Shown piece by piece: positions 16,021-22,464 of a stretch of 22,464 nt of DNA; position 1 is the first letter of the stretch, and each line of letters starts with the position of its first letter. The translations under genes and the position numbers were made by a program. The DNA lies in assembly GCA_023666975.1 (NCBI GenBank), contig JAMPAW010000047.1:1-22464 (forward strand), read 5' to 3'. This DNA comes from Clostridium sp. (GTDB lineage Bacteria > Bacillota_A > Clostridia > Lachnospirales > Lachnospiraceae). The notes below the pieces were generated by a model. That model ran no database searches and was not told the origin of the DNA. It saw only the letters and a program-made list of their open reading frames with translations.

Positions 16021-17256
16021 CTACACATCAAGACATGGCCGAATTGCATTATACATAGCCTTAGCGGTCCTCCAAAACCACGCATATTGCTCGTCTGTCG
16101 TCATACCGCTCCTTGATGTAATAATATATATCTTAGCCGACCGGACAGCGCCATCCCATGTTATGCTGCCAAACTCCTCTATGGCACTGTCAATACTCTC
16201 CCTTGCTTGCTCCGCCTTTGCGAATATCTCAGGTCTGTCATACACAATAAAAGCTGTGCGAAGGCTGTCATTTTGTGTATTAACCGAACACTCAATACTA
16301 AACATAGATTTATCCAGATGAATTGCATGCCAATTTCTGTCAGCAGTTTTTGACATCCGCAAAGCCGGATTCGGCTCATTGTTTTCTGTATAATCACAAA
16401 AGCCCTGCCAATACTCCAGTCTGGACGTATGTGCGGTTTTCTCCACACCCACTACAGCTGCCTGAGCCTTGCTTTTATCCATTTGCGGTTTATCTACATT
16501 GACTTTATCCGCTTTCTTCGATACCTTCTTGATTTCCGGATCGAATACATCCTCTGAACAGTTTGCTATTGTGTCCCTTAAATTGCCATAGAAACTGCTT
16601 AACGAAACCTGACTCTTATTTTCTGTAAAAAAATTTCTTTCATGTGTCTTTTCTTTCAAGATAGTTTCTATTACACTGGAAACATCTTCTTCACTCAAGT
16701 CCTGTCCCTGCTCCTCCAGTTCTTCCAAATGATCCTTCAGCATTTCCATATTACTCATCAAAGGACATTTTTGGGCATCCTCCAAAATCTTGAGATAATC
16801 CTGCCATTCCCTTATGTCTACTTTTTCCCCTGATTTACTGCCAGCGCCTTCTATCGTTCCACTTTCATCCACGATGATCGGAATAATGTCTAATTTGTTT
16901 CTATCATGCTTGATATAGGCGGATTTGCCTCGGGCCACCAGCAGTTCCAGCATACAGGCATAACTTACCATATATTTCTTACTGACAAATGCTAAAATGG
17001 CACGGCATTTACCCGTTCTAACCGCTTTAGTCATATTATCCACCCAGCTATCATTATCCCGATCAAAATTCTTATCAAAATAAACTCTCAGCCCATACTC
17101 ATCCACCATGTGCTTAACCACCTTACCCAGCACATTTTCCCAATCATCACTTTTGTAGCTAATGAAAACATAGTCCTTATCTCCCCTTGCATCAAAAGTC
17201 TGGATATCCCTTGTTACTTCAGTTCTCTTATTCTTTTGCTCGTCTGTAAGTCCCAT
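16021..17256 (-). CDS. TIR domain protein with DUF4268-like C-terminus
   Basis: 411 residues from the ATG at 17256; a GTG nine bases upstream sits almost on the AAGGAG site, so it is unlikely. The TIR domain (about 27-130) has DYVFISYKSDD, the strand RAILAFVS and the box CMLELL, whose Glu (E104) sits at the NAD-hydrolase catalytic position of enzymatic TIRs. A charged, coiled-coil-prone linker (about 150-275) leads to a C-terminal domain (about 278-411) with DRNWHAI, FSIECSVNT and SITWDG that resembles DUF4268, a nuclease-fold-associated domain. Bacterial TIR proteins cleave NAD to kill the infected cell or to make cyclic-ADPR-type messengers. Here it leads the run TIR, HD-RyR, TM-RyR, orphan. 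Confidence 0.87.
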   Translation of the reverse strand: MGLTDEQKNKRTEVTRDIQTFDARGDKDYVFISYKSDDWENVLGKVVKHMVDEYGLRVYFDKNFDRDNDSWVDNMTKAVRTGKCRAILAFVSKKYMVSYACMLELLVARGKSAYIKHDRNKLDIIPIIVDESGTIEGAGSKSGEKVDIREWQDYLKILEDAQKCPLMSNMEMLKDHLEELEEQGQDLSEEDVSSVIETILKEKTHERNFFTENKSQVSLSSFYGNLRDTIANCSEDVFDPEIKKVSKKADKVNVDKPQMDKSKAQAAVVGVEKTAHTSRLEYWQGFCDYTENNEPNPALRMSKTADRNWHAIHLDKSMFSIECSVNTQNDSLRTAFIVYDRPEIFAKAEQARESIDSAIEEFGSITWDGAVRSAKIYIITSRSGMTTDEQYAWFWRTAKAMYNAIRPCLDV

Positions 17257-17358
17257 TTCCTTCACTCTCCTTCATCATGTTTTTTTAACTTACATTAATT
17301 CATTCTTTTACCGCCATTGCTTATTTAAAAACAAAATATGGCAAAATTACTTTCTTTA

Positions 17359-17973
17359 TTATCTTAATATTCCAATAGACAACACAGCAATTTCCGCCAC
17401 AGTGGCTATACTTCCCAGATAGAACAACACTGTATTTGCGAGTCCATGTGCATGAAACAAGTTCAATGCCATGCCACCCTCCATAGGATACAACAGCCTG
17501 ACCTTACGCCTGTTAAAAATATCCGTCGCCAAATGGGAAAGAAAACCGACCGCAAAATAAGGCACAGCCTTTTCCCATACTAAGCCAATTGCCATGCATA
17601 ATAGCAACAGTGCCAAAAAGGAATGCATAAACGAGCGGTGCGGCTGCTCCTTACCAAATGCACATATTCCTATAAACAGGAAAACACCCGCCAGCACCCT
17701 GACATACCCACTGCCCACTATTATTCTCGAAACAATTCCCTCATCAAGAAAATAGTCTGCTGCTATGATTCCCAACACCACAAAGGCTGCAAGAACGATA
17801 ACTTTATCTGCATCCCTATGCGATTTTGAAGTTCCCACATCAATATCACTAATTAATGCTCCTACCGCTCCGCAGCCAACAGCCAATATCATTTCGGATA
17901 TAGAATCCGGCTTTGTTACGGCCAACGTTGCAGCAATTCCTACCATCATATGTGTCTTTCCCAGCAAAATCAT
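17359..17973 (-). CDS. YdjM-like membrane-bound metal-dependent hydrolase (DUF457)
   Basis: 204 residues with about five membrane helices. The family's conserved His/Asp set is present: KTHMMVG near the start, ISDIDVG, PHRSFMHS, and LSHLATDIFN. This is the YdjM/DUF457 family of integral-membrane metal-dependent hydrolases; the E. coli member is LexA-regulated. The substrate is unknown, and a relation to membrane phospholipid phosphatases is often suggested. The ribosome site is AGGGAGAG just before the ATG. It is first inside the repeat-bounded segment, about 100 bp before the TIR gene. It may be part of the cassette or a bystander. Confidence 0.85.
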   Translation of the reverse strand: MILLGKTHMMVGIAATLAVTKPDSISEMILAVGCGAVGALISDIDVGTSKSHRDADKVIVLAAFVVLGIIAADYFLDEGIVSRIIVGSGYVRVLAGVFLFIGICAFGKEQPHRSFMHSFLALLLLCMAIGLVWEKAVPYFAVGFLSHLATDIFNRRKVRLLYPMEGGMALNLFHAHGLANTVLFYLGSIATVAEIAVLSIGILR

Positions 17974-18128
17974 CTCTCCCTATCCGTAATCTGTTCTAAT
18001 GCATATAAAAACCATACCTGCACATAGATTTCCGCAGGATCTGCATCTTCTTTATCTATCCATCATTAGCCGATTGCAGCCAATGATTAGACCATAATCA
18101 GCTAATATTTTTCTTCGTCTATCTTACT
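17974..18128. other. Intergenic region with nested dyads and a possible gene remnant
   Basis: Part of the 329-bp gap before the diguanylate cyclase gene; the rest of the gap is the right 117-bp repeat plus 57 bp with no visible structure. Two nested inverted repeats occur: ATTAGC/GCTAAT (18065-18070, 18101-18106) and TGATTA/TAATCA (18084-18089, 18095-18100), a possible operator for the cassette. On the minus strand, 18062-17970 is an open stretch of 30 codons with protein-like composition (it includes EIYVQVWFLYALEQI). It overlaps the hydrolase start by ATGA but has no proper start, so it could be the tail of a lost gene. I see no convincing promoter. Confidence 0.3.
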
Positions 18129-18245
18129 ACATTTCTTTCGTCTTGTGTGCTTTTCTGCGCATTCGACACACCAAATGTTGTAAACAACACAAAAAAGACA
18201 AGTTATCCACAAGAATACCCTTGTCTTTTTTAATCTGCTTCGCTG
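18129..18245. repeat. 117-bp direct repeat, right copy, flanking the TIR/RyR cassette
   Basis: Same orientation as 10545-10661, offset by exactly 7584 bp. The last 74 bp are identical and the first 43 bp diverged. It lies 58 bp beyond the stop of the diguanylate cyclase gene, so it serves as that gene's terminator. Recombination between the copies would remove the whole five-gene segment and leave one copy between the cyclase and the CAP gene. Confidence 0.93.
18191..18231 (-). terminator. Rho-independent terminator in right repeat
   Basis: The same 12-bp stem and 17-base loop as in the left copy; the loop holds TTATCCACA at 18203-18211. On the minus strand it ends the diguanylate cyclase transcript before the TIR/RyR segment, so the cassette must have its own promoter or rely on read-through. 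Confidence 0.8.
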
Positions 18246-18302
18246 ATTATACCATTCACTTACTAACAGCACCAAATGCAAACTGCCGATTCATTTTGCA
18301 CT

Positions 18303-19793
18303 TCACCTGACCAATGACGGATTTTCCCTTTTCATTTCCATTTTACGCTCATACATGGCATCATCTGCCCGCTTGTGGATTTCCTCTAACTTTTCATTCT
18401 TTCTATTCATCGTATAGCCCATGGCAATACTCAGTGGGAAATTATATTTTTTACTCTCTGCCTCGCAAACCTGCTCTACCCTGCGGATATCCTCCTGCAT
18501 TCGGGAACAGTCCTCACCAGTGTACAAAACTACGAACTCATCACCGCCTGTCCGATACACATCCTTTGCCCCCAGCATTTCCTGCTGCATGATTTTTGCC
18601 GCTGTCGCAATCATCTGATCTCCCACTGCATGCCCCAAAGTGTCATTTGTATGCTTGAGTCCGTTCAGGTCGCACACGATTACGCCAATTTGTAAATCCT
18701 TGCTTCCTTCCTCCGCCAGTCTGTCATCCAATTTCTGGATATCCTCCTCAAAACAGGTTCGGTTCTTGGCACCGGTATTGACATCCACATACGCCTTCTT
18801 GTGCAGAAGGTTTGTGTAATTGTAACTGTCCGTGATGTCATTTAAGATGTACATATGTCCATAATTTTCCCCGCTCTTATCAATCTGCTGGTCGTCCAGC
18901 GCATAAACCCGTTCATCATGAAACAGGTAGTCCCTGTTTTCCAGCAGCGTATTGATACGCGGTATGTCTTTCTGTGCGGACACTGCTTTTTCTTCGGTTT
19001 CCGGAATCAGCGTTTTAGCCTGCCGGTTCAGATAGAGAATCATGTCGCTGTTATTAAACACAACGATACCGTCCTTTAAATTATCGATTGCCTGCTCCTT
19101 TGCCAGCGTAATCGTATCAAACAGATGATACCGGAACATCAGCACGGACTGGAGAAGGGTGACAAACAAATATCCGAACAGTGTACAGTCATAGCCTTTG
19201 CATACCCCGCTAAAGAACAACAGCAGCGATCCTGCCGCCAAAAACATCATCATCAAAATGAGCCAAATCTGCTTTTTCTCATTCTCATTTTCAATCATGC
19301 GGTGCTTTTTGAGGCAGATATAACAAATGATAATACAGTATGTCAAAATGACAACGGTATGGAGATTATAGAAAAAACCATGTCCAAATACGATATGTGG
19401 AAACACACCCTCTTCCGTAAACGAAATGCTGCTGTAAAACAGCTTGTGGTGCTCACAGGTATGCACCATTACCGCTATTGATGCCTGATATAAAATAATA
19501 ACCGTCTCCAGCCATCTCGGAAGCTTTACATGGCAATACTCCAACACAAACAGAAACATAAAGAGCACAATAAAAGGCTTACCCAAATAAGAAATCTTAA
19601 CAGCCATCAGTGCATCCTCAAGATTCGTTGCCTTTAATTCAAATAAATACCCTACAAAATTCAGCAGCAGCGATATTTCCATCATTGTCAATATATTCTG
19701 AATCTTAGATGAATTTTGAAAATAGGTGTATATGAGTTCCACTGCCAAAATTGTAATTCCCACGTATTGAAGCACCAAAAACATTTGATACAT
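18303..19793 (-). CDS. Membrane diguanylate cyclase (7TM sensor plus GGDEF)
   Basis: 496 residues from the ATG at 19793, chosen because CGGAGGAG sits 9 bases upstream and because the promoter (-10 at 19857-19862) lies on top of the longer GTG start at 19856. The first ~225 residues hold seven hydrophobic helices in the style of the histidine-kinase N-terminal 7TM sensor. A PAS-like region follows (DGIVVFNNSDMILYLNRQA), then a GGDEF domain with an intact TGGDEF active site at 416-420 and the metal/substrate motif DLNGLKHTND. The product would be cyclic-di-GMP. No RxxD inhibitory site is seen five residues before GGDEF (the residues there are LGAK), so classic product feedback may be absent. 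The signal sensed is unknown. Confidence 0.92.
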   Translation of the reverse strand: MYQMFLVLQYVGITILAVELIYTYFQNSSKIQNILTMMEISLLLNFVGYLFELKATNLEDALMAVKISYLGKPFIVLFMFLFVLEYCHVKLPRWLETVIILYQASIAVMVHTCEHHKLFYSSISFTEEGVFPHIVFGHGFFYNLHTVVILTYCIIICYICLKKHRMIENENEKKQIWLILMMMFLAAGSLLLFFSGVCKGYDCTLFGYLFVTLLQSVLMFRYHLFDTITLAKEQAIDNLKDGIVVFNNSDMILYLNRQAKTLIPETEEKAVSAQKDIPRINTLLENRDYLFHDERVYALDDQQIDKSGENYGHMYILNDITDSYNYTNLLHKKAYVDVNTGAKNRTCFEEDIQKLDDRLAEEGSKDLQIGVIVCDLNGLKHTNDTLGHAVGDQMIATAAKIMQQEMLGAKDVYRTGGDEFVVLYTGEDCSRMQEDIRRVEQVCEAESKKYNFPLSIAMGYTMNRKNEKLEEIHKRADDAMYERKMEMKRENPSLVR

Positions 19794-19856
19794 AAGTCTT
19801 CTCCTCCGTTTTTCCATTGATATCTTCGTCGAGTGATTCATATCATTTATAACCAC

Positions 19857-19886
19857 ATAGTATCACGTGCGGCACCTGCAAGTCAA
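19857..19886 (-). promoter_or_regulatory. Promoter of the diguanylate cyclase gene
   Basis: The minus strand reads TTGACT (19881-19886), an 18-base spacer, and TACTAT (19857-19862). Transcription would start near 19850, giving a leader of about 57 bases to the ATG at 19793. Confidence 0.5.
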
Positions 19887-19927
19887 CCATTTATATACGC
19901 AAGTTTATGACGTTCATCCCTTTTCTG

Positions 19928-20023
19928 TTATTTTGTATTTTCTAACACTGGATTTTCTCCAACGCTAAGATGTTCGTCCACCACCATTCCTTTAACGGGG
20001 CAGTCAATTCCACATAAAACTTT
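19928..20023 (-). pseudogene. Possible gene remnant in the divergent intergenic region
   Basis: In the roughly 290 bp between the cyclase promoter and the TetR promoter, the minus strand has 31 open codons with protein-like composition (it includes GIDCPVKGMVVDEHLSVGEN), ending in TAA. The only internal ATG would give about 20 residues and has no clear ribosome site; a stop codon lies directly upstream. It could be a leftover 3' end of a deleted gene or chance. The remainder of the gap has only an AT-rich imperfect dyad near 20080-20105. Confidence 0.25.
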
Positions 20024-20147
20024 TTATCTAATGTTTCGTCTCACCGGACACTGACGGCTTACCATTCGTGACGTAAGAATGAATATTTTTCAAAAATTCA
20101 TCTTTTTATCACTAATGGCTTATGCTTTGCCCCAGACGAAAATTATC

Positions 20148-20184
20148 TTGACAAACCCTTTCTTATAATGTATGTTATATAACA
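20148..20184 (+). promoter_or_regulatory. Promoter and palindromic operator of the TetR-CPBP operon
   Basis: TTGACA (20148-20153), a 17-base spacer, then TATGTT (20171-20176). A perfect 12-bp palindrome TGTTATATAACA (20173-20184) overlaps the -10 box and start-site region, exactly where a self-repressing TetR protein would block transcription. The leader to the TetR ATG is about 95 bases. Confidence 0.65.
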
Positions 20185-20280
20185 ACCATAATAGAAATGA
20201 ACAAAACGAACAACTACCAAAAAACAGTTGCGAAAACAGCGTTTGCTCATCTCTACAATCATAATAAAAAGGAGGAACCT

Positions 20281-20856
20281 ATGCCACCGAGAGCAAAAAT
20301 AACAAAAGACATGATAATCCATGCAGCCTTTTCAATTGCCCGTGAAAAAGGGGCTGATAAAATCACCGCCCGCAGCATTTCCGAGCAGTTAAGCTGTTCT
20401 ACGCAGCCTGTATTATATTATTTTTCTACCGTTGATGATATCAAAAAAGCAGCGTATGAAGAAGCGGATAAATATCACTCGGAATTTATCCTGAACACGG
20501 AAAATACTTACCAAAATCCCATGCTTGCAATCGGAATGAACTATATCCGATTTGCGGCAGAGGAAGCCAATCTGTTCCGTTTCCTGTTCCAAACAAATGA
20601 GTTTGCAGGGGCAAATCTGCTGGATTTGACAAATGCGCAAGAGTTAGCGCCAATTATGAATGTGCTGCAGCAGGAATTACATGTATCAGAAAATGAAGCA
20701 AATGAAATCTTTCGTACATTATTTATCTTTGTGCATGGCTATGCAAGTTTATTTGCCAATAATGCCCTGGTCTATGACGAGGCACAAATAATCAATGACC
20801 TTACGAAAGTCTTTAACAATACCGTTTGTACAGTGAGAGGAGAGAATCATGAATAA
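20281..20856 (+). CDS. TetR family transcriptional regulator
   Basis: 191 residues. The N-terminal helix-turn-helix is typical of TetR (KITKDMIIHAAFSIAREKG, then ITARSISEQL and the recognition-helix end QPVLYYFSTVDDI). The C-terminal ligand and dimer domain contains FIFVHGYASL, as in WHG-type members. The start is the ATG with AAGGAGG 5 bases upstream; an in-frame ATG at 20197 would add 28 residues but has no ribosome site. Its stop overlaps the next gene by 8 bp, so both are made from one transcript. Self-repression through TGTTATATAACA is likely. The ligand is unknown. Confidence 0.92.
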   Translation: MPPRAKITKDMIIHAAFSIAREKGADKITARSISEQLSCSTQPVLYYFSTVDDIKKAAYEEADKYHSEFILNTENTYQNPMLAIGMNYIRFAAEEANLFRFLFQTNEFAGANLLDLTNAQELAPIMNVLQQELHVSENEANEIFRTLFIFVHGYASLFANNALVYDEAQIINDLTKVFNNTVCTVRGENHE

Positions 20857-21586
20857 ACTATACCAAAAAAACGAATTACATTTTGCACTTGTGTGGATTG
20901 GAATATATGTCGTACTGTTAAGTGTCGGCGACAGCGTTTCCGAGTCCATCGGCGTTACGAAGTCAGCGACCGTATTGCTCGGTATTGCCATGACCGCCTT
21001 TTTATCTTTATGGATACATAAAAATAATTTACAGGAAAAATATGGCCTTTGCAAATTTCAGGGTGAATTGAAACAATACTTATACTTTATACCGCTTGTA
21101 TTATTAGCAGCCGTAAACCTTTGCTGGGGGCTCCGCCTGAATTTTTCCGTTTTGGAATCCCTGCTTTATTTTGTGAGCATGCTGTTTGTCGGTTTTTTAG
21201 AGGAGGTCATTTTCAGAGGATTCCTGTTTAAAGCGATCTGCCAGTCCAATGTGAAACGTGCCATTATCATTTCCGGTGTCACCTTCGGCATTGGCCACAT
21301 TGTCAACCTATTAAACGGGGAAGAATTTTTCCGCACACTGCTGCAGGTTTGTTATGCGGTTGCTATCGGCATACTTTTCACGATTATTTTCTACAAAGGC
21401 AAAAGTCTGTGGCCATGTATTATCACGCATAGCGCAATGAACAGCCTAAGCACCTTTGGGAATGAAGAAATGCTTACCATGTCAAGACATATTGCAATAA
21501 GTGTCTTTCTTTGTGTGGTTTCCATAGGATATACGGTATATATTCTTCGCAAAACAGGCGGGCAGGACAGTGATTTGGAAAATTAG
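20849..21586 (+). CDS. CPBP family intramembrane metalloprotease
   Basis: 245 residues with about seven or eight membrane helices. All three CPBP (Abi/CAAX protease, Rce1-like) motifs are present: EEVIFRG, FGIGH and HSAMN. These supply the glutamates, histidines and asparagine of the active site inside the membrane. Bacterial members process or protect against small peptides such as bacteriocins, or act in regulated proteolysis; the substrate here is unknown. The ATG lies inside the end of the TetR gene, with GAGAGGAGAG as ribosome site, so translation is coupled. It converges with the broken GNAT gene, only 8 bp away. Confidence 0.92.
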   Translation: MNKLYQKNELHFALVWIGIYVVLLSVGDSVSESIGVTKSATVLLGIAMTAFLSLWIHKNNLQEKYGLCKFQGELKQYLYFIPLVLLAAVNLCWGLRLNFSVLESLLYFVSMLFVGFLEEVIFRGFLFKAICQSNVKRAIIISGVTFGIGHIVNLLNGEEFFRTLLQVCYAVAIGILFTIIFYKGKSLWPCIITHSAMNSLSTFGNEEMLTMSRHIAISVFLCVVSIGYTVYILRKTGGQDSDLEN

Positions 21587-21594
21587 ATAGTCTT

Positions 21595-21896
21595 TCACAG
21601 CCTTTTTAAGTAGAGGTACGAATTTCGGTCAGGAAATTCATAGTGGATTGGCAGCTCTTCTTTCGTGATTCGCACAAATCCATTTCGCTCATAAAATTTA
21701 TGGGAAGCTGCCGCTACTGCCGGAGTATCCAGCAGCAGCATTTTATAATCGTGTTCCGCACAGAAATCCAACAGGGATAAATATAACTGCAGCCCGACTT
21801 TCTGGCTGCGGTAATCCCTGCCTCGCTGTTTTGTATCTCTAAAATCAGTTTGATCACCTGTTCCTTATAACAGTCTTTGTATCTGGTAATTAGCAT
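21595..21896 (-). pseudogene. GNAT N-acetyltransferase, broken by internal deletion and frameshift
   Basis: The reading frame from the ATG at 21896 (ribosome site AGGTGA, 8 bases upstream) starts like a GNAT protein ([18 protein letters not shown]) but leaves the family after about 27 residues. In another frame, from about 21815 to the stop at 21595, the C-terminal half of a GNAT continues: RGRDYRSQKVGLQLY (acetyl-CoA loop), LLLDTPAVAAASHKFYERNG, and an end with NSYLYLKRL. About 55-60 residues of the usual ~160, including the central strands, are missing at the junction, and the frame is shifted. It begins 6 bp after the ABC ATPase stop, so it was once translated in the same unit. Confidence 0.8.
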
Positions 21897-21902
21897 TTTG
21901 GT

Positions 21903-22464
21903 TCACCTATCCATTACTCTTCCATCTTGTATATATAACTTTCTATCTGCTTTTTCAGCCAACTCCTTATTATGTGTAATCATAATCACGGTCTGCCTGT
22001 ATTTTCTTGCTCCATCTAAAAGCAGCTTCATTACCAGCTCTCCACTATCGCTATCCAGATTTCCAGTCGGTTCATCTGCTAAAATCACTTTGGGTTTGTT
22101 TACCATTGCTCTGGCAATCGCAACCCGTTGCTGCTGTCCTCCCGAAAGCTGGTCTGGCATGCTGTGATATTTATCCTCGATACCCAAAAAAGCAATTAGT
22201 TCCTTTACATAAACATCATCTATCTGCCGATTATCTATCACGCTTGGCATCACAATATTTTCATATACGGACAGCACTGGTATCAGATTAAATGACTGAA
22301 AAACAAAGCCAATTGTTTTCCTTCTAAACTCTGCCATTTCCATATCATTTTTCCCCTGATAATCCATTTCATTTACAAGTATCGTTCCAGAATCCGCTGT
22401 ATCAATTCCCCCAAGAAGGTTTAATAAAGTGCTCTTACCCGAACCACTTGGACCAAGTATCGCT
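21903..22464 (-). CDS. ABC transporter ATPase, LolD/MacB type (5' end outside window)
   Basis: 187 residues are visible; the start is past the right edge. In order: Walker [11 protein letters not shown]-loop [18 protein letters not shown], signature [14 protein letters not shown], Walker [14 protein letters not shown] and the H-switch MITHNKELA. All catalytic parts are intact. Only about 30 N-terminal residues should be missing. This type powers FtsX-fold permeases of the MacB/LolCDE class, which in Firmicutes export or sense antimicrobial peptides; the permease is not in the window. The broken GNAT gene follows directly. Confidence 0.93.
   Translation of the reverse strand, partial: AILGPSGSGKSTLLNLLGGIDTADSGTILVNEMDYQGKNDMEMAEFRRKTIGFVFQSFNLIPVLSVYENIVMPSVIDNRQIDDVYVKELIAFLGIEDKYHSMPDQLSGGQQQRVAIARAMVNKPKVILADEPTGNLDSDSGELVMKLLLDGARKYRQTVIMITHNKELAEKADRKLYIQDGRVMDR

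Noticed and set aside
10619..18211. Origin of replication suggested by TTATCCACA boxes
   Set aside because: There are only two boxes, 7.6 kb apart and both in copies of one terminator, with no dnaA/dnaN genes or box cluster.
19794..19856. A longer diguanylate cyclase start at the GTG at 19856
   Set aside because: It would sit at the -10 box of the gene's own promoter; the ATG at 19793 has a GGAGG site and opens directly into the first membrane helix.
20197..20280. A 28-residue N-terminal extension of the TetR protein
   Set aside because: The ATG at 20197 has no ribosome site, while the ATG at 20281 has AAGGAGG at ideal spacing and gives a normal TetR length.

Overview
The window looks like a chromosomal piece of a Gram-positive Clostridia, most likely a gut Lachnospiraceae. 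The signs are strong AAGGAGG-type ribosome sites, exported lysine-rich Ig-like and BspA-type leucine-rich proteins, a PASTA-type Ser/Thr kinase, a 7TM-GGDEF cyclase, and an AAA-ATPase/PDDEXK-family gene at the left edge. Most genes lie on the minus strand; only the TetR/CPBP pair near the right end is on plus. All assignments come from reading the sequence and recalling families; no searches were run.

Reading the minus strand from right to left, there are four blocks. (1) 19.8-22.5 kb: a truncated LolD/MacB-type ABC ATPase, a broken GNAT acetyltransferase, and a convergent TetR-CPBP protease operon with its own promoter and palindromic operator. (2) 18.3-19.9 kb: a membrane diguanylate cyclase with its own promoter. 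(3) 10.5-18.2 kb: a cassette bounded by two direct copies of a 117-bp sequence whose last 74 bp are identical and carry a terminator hairpin. It encodes a YdjM-like membrane hydrolase, a TIR-DUF4268 protein, an HD-domain protein ending in a RyR domain, a two-TM Rossmann (TrkA-N-like) protein also ending in a RyR domain, and a 579-residue orphan. (4) 0-10.5 kb: an exported set (CAP, BIG2, transglutaminase-like, BspA leucine-rich) followed by a signalling set (LytTR-FHA regulator, PASTA kinase, zinc-ribbon FHA protein) and the start of an AAA-ATPase-like gene.

The main candidate for an undescribed system is block 3. A TIR protein, likely to act on NAD, sits in one co-directional run with two different proteins that both end in the RyR repeat domain. 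One of these carries an HD phosphohydrolase and the other a membrane-anchored dinucleotide-binding fold. This suggests a nucleotide-signalled conflict (anti-phage or stress) system. The flanking repeats suggest it was gained, and can be lost, as one 7.6-kb unit.

A second theme is phosphothreonine signalling in block 4. A transmembrane Ser/Thr kinase lies between a LytTR DNA-binding protein that has gained an FHA domain and a second FHA protein. The second FHA gene is preceded by a 41-bp tandem repeat containing LytTR-like half-sites. This layout would let the kinase control transcription through FHA recognition rather than classical Asp phosphorelay.
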